A DNA stretch of 64,000 nucleotides from JAHDVS01 sp964370985 (GTDB taxonomy: Bacteria > Actinomycetota > Thermoleophilia > Gaiellales > Gaiellaceae), in assembly GCA_964370985.1 (NCBI GenBank), contig CAYJLE010000013.1:9988-73987 (forward strand), in the 5' to 3' direction. A model generated the notes under the pieces. The model searched no databases. It was not told the origin of the DNA and was given only the letters and a program-made list of their open reading frames with translations. Shown here piece after piece: positions 57,237 to 64,000 of the stretch. The first letter of the stretch is position 1, and each line of letters opens with the position of its first letter. The position numbers and the translations under genes were made by a program.

Positions 57237-58076
57237 ATGCTCGTCCGGCTCGGCTCGCGCGGTAGCCGGCTCGCGCTCGTGCAGGCGCAGCTGGCTGCTG
57301 ACGCCCTGCGGCGGGTGCGCGCCGATCTCGAGCTGGCGCTCGTCCCGATCACGACCGCTGGCGATCGTGATCGCACGCGGCCGTTCGGCGAGATCGGCGC
57401 CCGCGGCGTGTTCGTGAAGGAGCTCGAGGAGGCGCTCCTCGCCGGCCGGGTGGACGTCGCCGTCCATTCCGCAAAGGACATGACCTCGACCGACACTGCC
57501 GGGCTCGAGGTGGGTGCGTACCTGCCGCGTGAGGATCCCCGCGACGCGCTCTGCGGCGCAGCGGCCGTCGCGCCGGGGATGCGGATCGGCACGGCGTCGG
57601 TACGCCGCCGCGCGCAGCTGCTCGCGCTCGAGCCGTCGCTCTCGATCGAGCCGCTCCGCGGGAACGTCGACACCCGGCTGCGCAAGCGCCGGGAGCGGGG
57701 GCTCGACGCGATCGTGCTCGCCGCCGCCGGGCTCGACCGCCTCGGGCTCGCCCACGAGATCGGCCTTCGCTTCGACCCGGCCGAGCTCGTCCCCGAGGCC
57801 GGCCAGGGGGCGGTCGCGCTCCAGGTGCGCGCGGGCGAGGCCGCCCTCGTCGCCCCTGTCGACGACGCGGAGACGCGCCGGCGCGTCGAGGCCGAGCGGG
57901 TGTGCGTGGCCCGGATCGGCGGCGGCTGCCTGGCGCCGGTCGCGGCGCACCACGACGGTGCCACGCTCACGGCGCTCGTCGCGGCCGAGGACGGGAGCTG
58001 GGTCGAACGCCGGAGCGGCACCGATCCCGTGACGGTCGCGGACGCGCTCGCCGAGGCCGCCCGCCGGATCCGGTAG
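57237..58076 (+). CDS. hemC: Hydroxymethylbilane synthase
   Basis: A 279-residue porphobilinogen deaminase. RLGSRGSRLALVQAQ, GARGVFVKELEEALL, VAVHSAKDM, GTASVRRRAQLLAL, RGNVDTRLRK and the dipyrromethane cofactor Cys231 in IGGGCLAPVAAHH are all present. It polymerises four porphobilinogens. The start ATG 57237 is 6 nt after hemA. Confidence 0.95.
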   Translation: MLVRLGSRGSRLALVQAQLAADALRRVRADLELALVPITTAGDRDRTRPFGEIGARGVFVKELEEALLAGRVDVAVHSAKDMTSTDTAGLEVGAYLPREDPRDALCGAAAVAPGMRIGTASVRRRAQLLALEPSLSIEPLRGNVDTRLRKRRERGLDAIVLAAAGLDRLGLAHEIGLRFDPAELVPEAGQGAVALQVRAGEAALVAPVDDAETRRRVEAERVCVARIGGGCLAPVAAHHDGATLTALVAAEDGSWVERRSGTDPVTVADALAEAARRIR

Positions 58077-58085
58077 GAGCGCGCC

Positions 58086-58754
58086 GTGACAGCACAGACC
58101 GTCGTCGTCACGGGCGCCAGGGAGGGCGCGAGCAGGCTCGCCGCGCGGCTTCGCGACGCCGGCCTCTCGGTCGTGGAGTGCCCGCTGGTCGCGATCGAGC
58201 CGATCGACGGGCCGCCCGTGCACGCGGCGGGCTACGACTGGGTCGTGCTCACGAGCGCGCGCGCCGTCGAGCAGCTGCTGCGCCGGCTCGTGGGCCTGCT
58301 CCAGCGGGTGGCCGTGATCGGACCTGGCACCGCCGATGCGCTCCGCGCCCACGGGGTCGAGCCCGCGCTGGTCGCGCGCCGCTCGACGCAGGAGGGCCTG
58401 CTCGCGGAGCTGCCGCGCCCGGCCGGCCGCGTGCTCTTCGCCGGCGCGGAGGGCGCGCGCGACCTGCTCGCCCGCGAGCTCGGGGCCGACGTCGTCGCGC
58501 TCTACCGAACGGTGGAGCTGCGTCCGGAGGCCTTCCCGGCCGCCGGCCTCGTCGTCCTCGCCTCGGCGTCGGCGGCCCGGGCGCTCGCCGCGCTCGGCAG
58601 CGAGCTCGAGTGCGTCTCGATCGGACCCGTGACCTCGGCGGAGGCGCGACGGCTCGGGCTGCGCCTCGTCGGCGAGGCGGGCTCGCACGACCTCGACGGC
58701 CTCGTCGAAGCGGTTAGGCTTGCGGCATCGCTCCGCCGGTCGTCACCCTCCTGA
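58086..58754 (+). CDS. hemD: Uroporphyrinogen-III synthase
   Basis: A 222-residue HemD, the least conserved enzyme of the pathway. VTGAREGASRLAARLRDAGL, YDWVVLTSARAVEQL, VAVIGPGTADALRAHGVEP, RVLFAGAEGARDLLARELGA and CVSIGPVTSAEARRLGLR are the typical two-lobe strands. It cyclises hydroxymethylbilane. The start is GTG 58086, 9 nt after hemC. Its end overlaps the SAM hydroxide adenosyltransferase gene. Confidence 0.88.
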   Translation: MTAQTVVVTGAREGASRLAARLRDAGLSVVECPLVAIEPIDGPPVHAAGYDWVVLTSARAVEQLLRRLVGLLQRVAVIGPGTADALRAHGVEPALVARRSTQEGLLAELPRPAGRVLFAGAEGARDLLARELGADVVALYRTVELRPEAFPAAGLVVLASASAARALAALGSELECVSIGPVTSAEARRLGLRLVGEAGSHDLDGLVEAVRLAASLRRSSPS

Positions 58755-59542
58755 GCGACTACGGGCTCGAGGACGGCTTCGCGGGCGTCTGTCGCGGCGT
58801 GATCGCCCGGATCGCCCCGGCCGCGACGGTGATCGACATCACGCACGGCATCGCGCCCCAGCAGGTGCTCCAGGGCGCTGTCGTGCTCGCCGACTCTCTG
58901 CCGTTCATGCCGGTCGGCGTGCATCTCGGGATCGTCGACCCCGGGGTCGGAGGGCCGCGGCGCCCGCTCGCGCTGCGCGGCGGCGACGGGCGCCTGTACG
59001 TGGGTCCCGACAACGGCCTGCTCCCGCTCGCCGCCGACCGGCTCGGGGGCGTCGTCGAGGCCGTCGAGCTCGTCGAGCACAGGTTCATGCTCGAGCCGAT
59101 CTCGCCCACGTTCCACGGGCGCGACGTCTTCGCGCCCGTTGCCGCCCACCTCGCGCTCGGCGTGCCGCTCGACGAGCTCGGCCCGGGGGTCGATCCGGAG
59201 GGGCTCGTCCGGCTCGAGCTGGCCGAGCCGAAGGTTGACGAGGGGCGGATCCAGGCGACGGTGCTCGGGGTCGACCGCTTCGGGAACGTGCGCCTGAACG
59301 CCACCAGGGCCTCGCTCGAGCAGGCCGGGATCGCCACCGGGGAGGACGTGGAGGTGGAGGTCGCCGGGAGACGCTACTCGGCCCTCGCGGCGCGGACGTT
59401 CGCCGACGTGCGTCCGGGCGGGGTGATCGTCTACGAGGACTCGGCCGGCAGCGTCGCTCTCGCGGTCAACCGCGGCAGCGCCGCCCGGTTGCTCGCCGCG
59501 GTCGCCGGCCAGGAGGCGACGCTTCGCCGCTCGCGGCGGTGA
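58727..59542 (+). CDS. SAM hydroxide adenosyltransferase (DUF62 family), apparent ATC start
   Basis: About 271 residues of the fluorinase/chlorinase-related SAM hydrolase family. The N-terminal LLSDYGLEDGFAGVCRGVI holds the conserved Asp pair of TDfGxxD. LGIVDPGVGGPRRPLAL, GPDNGLLPLAADR and GVDRFGNVRLNATRAS follow. It cleaves SAM to adenosine and methionine in known members. The frame is closed upstream by TAG 58715 and has no ATG, GTG or TTG before GTG 58799, which would remove the conserved motif. The first sense codon that fits is ATC 58727, giving IAPPVVTLLSDYG. TAGGCT ends 6 nt before it, the same spacing as other leaderless genes here. Confidence 0.78.
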   Translation: MAPPVVTLLSDYGLEDGFAGVCRGVIARIAPAATVIDITHGIAPQQVLQGAVVLADSLPFMPVGVHLGIVDPGVGGPRRPLALRGGDGRLYVGPDNGLLPLAADRLGGVVEAVELVEHRFMLEPISPTFHGRDVFAPVAAHLALGVPLDELGPGVDPEGLVRLELAEPKVDEGRIQATVLGVDRFGNVRLNATRASLEQAGIATGEDVEVEVAGRRYSALAARTFADVRPGGVIVYEDSAGSVALAVNRGSAARLLAAVAGQEATLRRSRR

Positions 59543-59545
59543 AGC

Positions 59546-60382
59546 TCAGTCGAGCACGGCCGTACGGTCGGTCCACGAGATGCCGGCGCTCGCGACGACG
59601 ACGAGCGCGACCGCGGCCAGCTCCGTCGCGGCCAGCCGCTGGCCGAGCACCGCGAGCCCGGCGAGCGCCGCGACGGCCGGCTCGACGCTCATCAGCACCC
59701 CGAACGCCGCGGTTCGCATCCGCCGTAGGGCTTCGAGCTCGAGGGAGTAGGGGATCGCCGAGGAGAGCACTGCCACGGCGGCGCCAACGCCGAGCACGGA
59801 CGGATCGAGCAGTTCCCGTCCCCCGGCGGCGATCCCGGCCGGCACGAGCAGCACGGCGGCGACGACGAGCGCGATCGCAAGCCCTTGCCCGCCGGGAAAC
59901 GCTCGGCCGAGCGGACCGGCGAGGAGGATGTAGGCGGCCCAGCACCCGCCCGCGCCGAGCGCGAAGACGACGCCGAGCCCGTCGAGCCGGCCGACGTCTC
60001 CCGCGGAGAGCAGCGCGATCCCACCGGCCGCGATCGCGACCCAGACGAGGTCGAGCCGTCTCCGCGACGTGGCGACAGCGACGCCGAGTGGCCCGACGAA
60101 CTCGAGCACGACCGTGATGCCGAGAGCGAGCCGGTCGAGCGCGAGGTAGAAGAGGAGGTTCATCGCTGCGAGCACGAGACCGAACGAGCAGGCGAGCGCG
60201 AGGTCTCCCCGGGCGTGGCCGCGCACCCGGGGGCGCCACAGCGCGGCCAGCAGGGCCGCCGCGATCGCGACGCGGAGGAAGACAGCGCCGCCCGGGCCGA
60301 TCTCCGGGAACAGCGTCGCGGCGAGCGCGGCTCCGAACTGAACGGACGCGATCGCCGCGAGCACGAAGAGGACCGGGGGCAA
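59546..60382 (-). CDS. EamA/DMT-family exporter (RhtA-like)
   Basis: About 278 residues, ten membrane segments in two EamA repeats: LFPEIGPGGAVFLRVAIAAA, MNLLFYLALDRLALGITVVL, WAAYILLAGPLG and SSAIPYSLELEALRRMRTAA. It resembles threonine/homoserine exporters. A longer reading starts inside tRNA-Phe and is rejected. TTG 60382 begins 3 nt after the tRNA end, and GTG 60364 is the alternative. It is probably made by read-through from the tRNA-Phe promoter. It is convergent with the SAM-hydrolase gene at 3 nt. Confidence 0.82.
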   Translation of the reverse strand: MPPVLFVLAAIASVQFGAALAATLFPEIGPGGAVFLRVAIAAALLAALWRPRVRGHARGDLALACSFGLVLAAMNLLFYLALDRLALGITVVLEFVGPLGVAVATSRRRLDLVWVAIAAGGIALLSAGDVGRLDGLGVVFALGAGGCWAAYILLAGPLGRAFPGGQGLAIALVVAAVLLVPAGIAAGGRELLDPSVLGVGAAVAVLSSAIPYSLELEALRRMRTAAFGVLMSVEPAVAALAGLAVLGQRLAATELAAVALVVVASAGISWTDRTAVLD

Positions 60383-60385
60383 GAG

Positions 60386-60458
60386 TGGCGAGGGCCGGAC
60401 TTGAACCGGCGACACCGCGGTTTTCAGCCGCGTGCTCTACCAGCTGAGCTACCTCGCC
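60386..60458 (-). tRNA. tRNA-Phe (anticodon GAA)
   Basis: A 73-nt cloverleaf on the minus strand. The acceptor is GGCGAGG paired with CCTCGCC, the D arm is GCTCAGCTGGTAGAGC, the anticodon loop is CTGAAAA (anticodon GAA) and the T arm is GCCGGTTCAAGTCCGGC. The discriminator is A, and CCA is not encoded. It lies between rarA and the EamA gene on the same strand. Confidence 0.95.
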
Positions 60459-60491
60459 GAGCCGAAGCAGTGTAGCCGGATGGCCCGCCGC

Positions 60492-61730
60492 CTACGGCGG
60501 ATCGTAGTAGACCCGGCCCCTCAGCTCCTCCGGCAGGTGGTCGGCGTCGAACCCGCGGGGGTCGTCGTGGGGGTAGACGTAGCCTTCGCCGTGCCCGAGG
60601 CCGCGCGAGCCGGGGTGGTGGGAGTCCCGCAACGACCTCGGCGGGCGCAGAGCACCATGCTCGCGCACGTCCCTCGCCGCCGCCGAGAGGGCGGTGAGGA
60701 CGGCGTTCGACTTGGCGGCCCGGGCGAGGTAGAGGGCGGCCTGCGCGAGGTTCAGGCGGGCCTCCGGCAGGCCCACGTGCTCGAGCGCCCGCGCTGCGGC
60801 GACGGCGACCAGCAGCGCCTGCGGGTCCGCGTTGCCGACGTCCTCGGAGGCGAAGATGATCATCCGCCGCGCGAGGAACCGCGGATCCTCCCCGGCCTCG
60901 AGCATCGCCGCCAGGTAGTAGACGGCCGCGTCCGGATCGGAGCCGCGCAGCGACTTGATGAACGCGGACGCGAGATCGTAGTGGGAGCTGCCGGCCTTGT
61001 CGTAGACCAGGGGGCGCTTCCTCGCCGCGTCCTCCACGTGGCGCTCCTCGACCGGTCGCCCCTCGGCCGCGGCGGTGCTCGCGGCGAGCTCGACGATGTT
61101 CAGGGCGGCGCGTGCGTCGCCGCCGGCGCGCCGCGCGATCAGCGCCACGAGCTCCTCGGGGAGCTGCTCGATGCCGAGCTCGATGGCGCCCCTGCGGGTG
61201 ATCACGGCCAGCTCCTCGGGCGCGAGCGGCTCGAGCTCGTAGACCTGGCAGCGGGAGAGGAGCGCCGCGTTGACCTCGAAGTAGGGGTTCTCGGTCGTCG
61301 CCCCGATCAGCACGACCGCGCCCTCCTCGACCGCCGGCAGCAGCGCGTCCTGCTGCGCCTTGTTGAAGCGGTGGATCTCGTCGAGAAACAGGATCGTCCG
61401 GCGTCCGTCCGCGCCGAGGCGCTCGCGTGCGCGCGCGAGCACGCCGCGCACGTCGGCGACCGTCGCGGAGACCGCGGAGAGCTCCTCGAACACGGCCCCG
61501 GTTGCCGCAGCGACGATCCGCGCGAGTGTGGTCTTGCCGCTCCCGGGTGGGCCGAAGAACACGGACGAGGGCACCCGGTCCTCGGCGATGGCGAGCGCGA
61601 GCGCCGAGCCGCGACCGGCGATGTGCGCCTGCCCGACGAGCCCGCCGAGCGTCGCCGGGCGCATTCGGGTCGCGAGCGGCCCGAGGGCGGGGAGGCGCTC
61701 AGCGGCCGCGTCCGAGAACAGGTCGCTCAT
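60492..61730 (-). CDS. rarA: Replication-associated recombination protein RarA (MgsA/WRNIP1)
   Basis: A 412-residue AAA+ ATPase. The N-terminal RMRPATLGGLVGQAHI, Walker A FFGPPGSGKTTLARIVA, Walker B TILFLDEIHRFNKAQQDALL, sensor ATTENPYFEVNAALLSRCQV and the C-terminal AFIKSLRGSDPDAAVYYLA and RRMIIFASEDVGNADPQAL are typical. It acts at stalled replication forks. The start ATG 61730 was chosen because MSDLFSDAAAERLPALGPLA is the family opening; longer reading is antisense to the M20 gene. Confidence 0.93.
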   Translation of the reverse strand: MSDLFSDAAAERLPALGPLATRMRPATLGGLVGQAHIAGRGSALALAIAEDRVPSSVFFGPPGSGKTTLARIVAAATGAVFEELSAVSATVADVRGVLARARERLGADGRRTILFLDEIHRFNKAQQDALLPAVEEGAVVLIGATTENPYFEVNAALLSRCQVYELEPLAPEELAVITRRGAIELGIEQLPEELVALIARRAGGDARAALNIVELAASTAAAEGRPVEERHVEDAARKRPLVYDKAGSSHYDLASAFIKSLRGSDPDAAVYYLAAMLEAGEDPRFLARRMIIFASEDVGNADPQALLVAVAAARALEHVGLPEARLNLAQAALYLARAAKSNAVLTALSAAARDVREHGALRPPRSLRDSHHPGSRGLGHGEGYVYPHDDPRGFDADHLPEELRGRVYYDPP

Positions 61731-61737
61731 CGCTCGA

Positions 61738-61745
61738 AGTATGCT
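61738..61745. promoter_or_regulatory. Overlapping divergent -10 boxes (rarA / M20 peptidase)
   Basis: In the 21-nt gap between ATG 61730 and ATG 61752, plus-strand TATGCT (61740-61745) lies 6 nt before the peptidase, and minus-strand CATACT (61743-61738) lies 7 nt before rarA. The minus box departs from TAnnnT at its first base, so it is the weaker one. Confidence 0.45.
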
Positions 61746-61751
61746 GACTCG

Positions 61752-63053
61752 ATGGCCGCGGTCTCGCTGCGCGACGAGGTGACCGCGCTCCTGCGGGAGC
61801 TCCTGCGCCTCGACACCGTCAATCCGCCGGGTAACGAGACGCGGGCGGCGGAGCTCCTGCGCGACTACCTGGAGCGTCACGGCGTCGCGTGCAGCCTCCA
61901 CGCGAGGGTGCCCGAGCGTGCGAATCTCGTCGCGCGGATTCCCGGCCGCGACCCGGCCGCGCCGCGGCTGCTCTTTCTCTCGCACACGGACACGGTGCTC
62001 GCGGATCCCGCGGAGTGGTCGGTCGACCCCTGGGCGGGCGAGCTCACGGACGGCGCGGTCTGGGGCCGGGGCGCGCTCGACATGAAGGGACAGGTCGCGG
62101 CGTCGGCGGTCGCGATCGCGGCGCTCGCGCGCGAGGGATTCGAGCCCGCCGGCGACCTGGTGTTCGCAGCGACCGCCGACGAGGAGGTGGGCGAGGACTT
62201 CGGGCTTTCGTGGCTGTGCACGGAGCACCCCGAGGCCGTGCGGGCGACCTGGTGCGTCAACGAGGGCGGCGGTGACCGCATCGAGCTGGGGGGTAAGGTG
62301 CTCTACCTGTGCGCCACGTCCGAGAAGGCGACCTCGCCGTTTCGGCTGCGAGTCTCCGGGCGAAGCGGGCATGCGTCGATGCCGGCGGTCGGGGACAACG
62401 CGCTCGTGAAGGCGGCGCGCCTGATCGACCGTCTCGCGCGCCTGGAGACGGAGATCATGCTCATGCCGGAGACGCGGGCCTTCCTCGAGGCCGTGCTCGG
62501 GGACGTGCCCGCGCCGGCCGACGCGCTCGCGCGCCTCTCGAAGCTGGGGGCGCGCCCGGGCGCCATGCTGGAGCCGATGCTCCGGGCGACCGTGTCGCCG
62601 ACCCAGATCGCGGCCTCCGACAAGCAGAACGTGATCCCCGGCAGCTGCGAGGTCGTCTGCGCCAGCCGGCTCCGGCCCGGCGCGGCGCCGGCCCGGGGGG
62701 AGGCGGGGGTCCGCGCCGCGCTCGGCGAGGGCGACTACGAGCTCGAGTGGCTCGAGCACGTCGGGGGCAGCCGCTCCTCGTTCGACACGCCGCTGCGGGC
62801 CGCGCTCGAGTCGTTCATCGCCGGGGAGGAGCCCGGGGCTGCGCTCGTTCCGACCCTGCTGGCCGGCTTCACCGACAGCCACTACCTGCGCGAGGCCTTC
62901 GGCACGGTCGCCTACGGCTTCTTCCCGATGCGGGCGATGGCGCCCGACCTCGCCGCGTCGCTCGTGCACTCCGCGGACGAGCGCGTGCCTGTGGACGATC
63001 TCGAGCTCGGGACGCGGTGCCTCATCCACGTGGCGCGGGAGCTCGCGGGGTGA
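61752..63053 (+). CDS. M20-family metallopeptidase (ArgE/DapE/CPG2-like)
   Basis: A 433-residue M20 enzyme. Metal and catalytic motifs: LLFLSHTDTVLADP (HxD), GALDMKGQVAAS (first bridging Asp), ATADEEVGEDFG (Glu-Glu), and SHYLREAFGTVAYGFFPM near the C-terminus. The lid domain has FRLRVSGRSGHASMPAVGDN. It cleaves amide bonds in acylated amino acids or dipeptides; the substrate is not identifiable. The start ATG 61752 is leaderless-like. It overlaps the DUF1385 gene by 4 bases (GTGA). Confidence 0.88.
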   Translation: MAAVSLRDEVTALLRELLRLDTVNPPGNETRAAELLRDYLERHGVACSLHARVPERANLVARIPGRDPAAPRLLFLSHTDTVLADPAEWSVDPWAGELTDGAVWGRGALDMKGQVAASAVAIAALAREGFEPAGDLVFAATADEEVGEDFGLSWLCTEHPEAVRATWCVNEGGGDRIELGGKVLYLCATSEKATSPFRLRVSGRSGHASMPAVGDNALVKAARLIDRLARLETEIMLMPETRAFLEAVLGDVPAPADALARLSKLGARPGAMLEPMLRATVSPTQIAASDKQNVIPGSCEVVCASRLRPGAAPARGEAGVRAALGEGDYELEWLEHVGGSRSSFDTPLRAALESFIAGEEPGAALVPTLLAGFTDSHYLREAFGTVAYGFFPMRAMAPDLAASLVHSADERVPVDDLELGTRCLIHVARELAG

Positions 63054-63832
63054 GCGAGCCGGTGCGTCTCGGGGGCATGGCGCTGGCCAACGGCGTGCTC
63101 GTGCACGGGCCCGGGCACTGGGCCTGCGCGATCCGGGCTGCTGGCGGGGGCGTCGAGGTCGCCTCGGGTCGTAAGGCGATTCGCGCCGCGGAGGTCCGCT
63201 CGCCCGTCCTGCGCGTCCCGGCCCGGGTGGCGGAGGTGCTCATGCTCCTGCCTCAGGTGCAGCGGGCGCTGCCCGCCGCCGAGTTCCCGTTCGCGCAGGC
63301 GCGGGTCCTCGCTGCCTTCGCCGGCACGAGCGTCGTCGTCCGCGGCCTGCGCTCGAGCGGGCTCTCGGCGGGCGCTCAGGAGGCTCTGGCCGTGCTGCTG
63401 ACGCTCGTCCCGACCAGCTTCGCGCTCCGGGGGACCGACGTCGCCGCATACCACGGCGCGGAGCACATCACGATCGGGAGCTACGAGCACGGTGAGCCGA
63501 GGCCGCGCGAGCACGAACGCTGCGGCTCCCACATGCTGGCGCCGCTGCTCGCGCTGACCGCCGCCGGAAACGTCCTGGCGGGCAGGCTCGCACGGACGCC
63601 GCGAGGTCGAGCCGCCGTACGGGCGCTCGCCGGAGTCGGGGCGCTCGCGACCGCGGGAGAGCTGTACGGCTGGGCGCTGCGTCACCCCGACCGGGGGCTC
63701 GCCCGCGCCCTGGCCTGGCCCGGAGCGACGCTCCAGAGCCGCGTGCTCACGGCGGAGCCGACTCCGGAGCAGCTCGAGGTCGCGGGTGCCGCGCTCGAGG
63801 AGTGCCTGCGCCTCGAGACGGCCGCCGGCTAG
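63050..63832 (+). CDS. DUF1385 / YqhQ-like membrane-associated protein
   Basis: A 260-residue DUF1385 protein. GGMALANGVLVHGPGHWACA is the N-terminal signature, and AAYHGAEHITIGSYEHGEP carries the hallmark HGAEH. A membrane-like segment lies around LAPLLALTAAGNVLAG. The biochemical function is unknown; distant Firmicutes members (YqhQ) lie near aminopeptidase genes, as here. GTG 63050 overlaps the M20 stop (GTGA). Confidence 0.75.
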   Translation: MSEPVRLGGMALANGVLVHGPGHWACAIRAAGGGVEVASGRKAIRAAEVRSPVLRVPARVAEVLMLLPQVQRALPAAEFPFAQARVLAAFAGTSVVVRGLRSSGLSAGAQEALAVLLTLVPTSFALRGTDVAAYHGAEHITIGSYEHGEPRPREHERCGSHMLAPLLALTAAGNVLAGRLARTPRGRAAVRALAGVGALATAGELYGWALRHPDRGLARALAWPGATLQSRVLTAEPTPEQLEVAGAALEECLRLETAAG

Positions 63833-63877
63833 TGCGACGTCTCACAACGTTGCACTGGAAACGCGGAGAAGGTGTAG

Positions 63878-63983
63878 GGGCGGGACTTGTCCCGCCCGGG
63901 ACGATGCGAGCACCGGGAAACGGGACGGGTTGCGGGGCGGCCAGGGCCGGGCCCGACATAGAACGTGGCGGGCGCTACCCGCC
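63878..63983. repeat. Two GC-rich hairpins in the terminal intergenic region
   Basis: The last 168 bases of the window (63833-64000) hold no gene. Hairpin 1 is GGGCGGGAC/GTCCCGCCC (63878-63897) with a 2-nt loop. Hairpin 2 is GGCGGG/CCCGCC (63967-63983) with a 5-nt loop. No T-run follows either. They may be factor-assisted terminators or REP-like intergenic repeats, and no match elsewhere in the window was noticed. Confidence 0.5.
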
Positions 63984-64000
63984 AGCCGGGTTGGGGGGCA

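Noticed and set aside
60383..60415. Upstream extension of the EamA gene to a start at 60415
   Set aside because: That segment is the 3' half of tRNA-Phe, so the protein must start later.

Overview
The window is very GC-rich, densely packed DNA and holds almost entirely housekeeping genes of an actinobacterium-like chromosome around the replication origin. The dnaA-dnaN-recF-dciA-gyrB-gyrA and rpmH-rnpA-yidD-yidC-jag-rsmG-parA-parB blocks, the separate fab cluster, the UbiA/MqnP-type prenyltransferase next to ccmABCD and hemX-hemACD, and the frequent TAnnnT motifs just upstream of GTG/ATG starts suggest a deep-branching actinobacterium, possibly class Thermoleophilia. That taxonomic call is inference. 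No insertion sequence, prophage, CRISPR array or rRNA operon is visible.

Layout. 1-7.1 kb: partial thiD; an MrfA-like helicase; an iron-ADH / eRF1-like / LapA-domain operon; a glutamine-synthetase-like ligase; a LOG-fold protein. 7.3-15.6 kb (minus): a lipid operon starting with a sigma factor, then fabZ-fabH-fabD-fabG-fabF, a HAD hydrolase, a zinc-ribbon arginase-fold protein, accD and accA. The biotin ligase birA is divergent from it. 16.4-19.5 kb: nfeD, slipin and a galT-like gene. 19.4-28.7 kb (minus): gyrA, gyrB, dciA, recF, dnaN, dnaA. 28.7-28.9 kb: a DnaA-box cluster. The dnaA-dnaN gap also carries origin-like signals. 28.9-34.3 kb (plus): rpmH through parB, tRNA-Ile and a DUF151 nuclease. 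34.3-38.3 kb (minus): a substrate-binding lipoprotein, HAD, PLP-lyase, CPBP protease, archease and chorismate mutase.

38.5-43.2 kb (plus): class A PBP, GT-C mannosyltransferase, moeA. 43.2-45.0 kb (minus): a degenerate M28 membrane protein. 45.1-53.1 kb (plus): response regulator, kinase and HtrA protease (resembling mycobacterial mprA-mprB-pepD), trehalose genes treT and otsA, moaC, mog, and a UbiA-type prenyltransferase. 53.1-59.5 kb (plus): ccmA-ccmB-ccmC-ccmD, hemX, hemA, hemC, hemD and a SAM hydroxide adenosyltransferase. 59.5-64 kb: EamA transporter, tRNA-Phe, rarA, M20 peptidase, DUF1385 protein and a hairpin-bearing tail.

Transcription diverges from 28.7-28.9 kb, as expected at an origin. 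Most neighbouring genes overlap by 1-4 bases (ATGA, GTGA, TGATG, and probably CTGA), so translational coupling is the norm. I see no clearly novel multi-gene system. The strongest unusual signals are: a recurrent class of very short divergent gaps whose -10 boxes overlap and sit 6-10 nt from both starts (leaderless, bidirectional); genes whose conserved N-terminus requires a CTG or ATC start; a two-sided origin with a DnaA-trio-like motif; a sigma factor coupled to fabZ; and several enzymes with altered catalytic residues.
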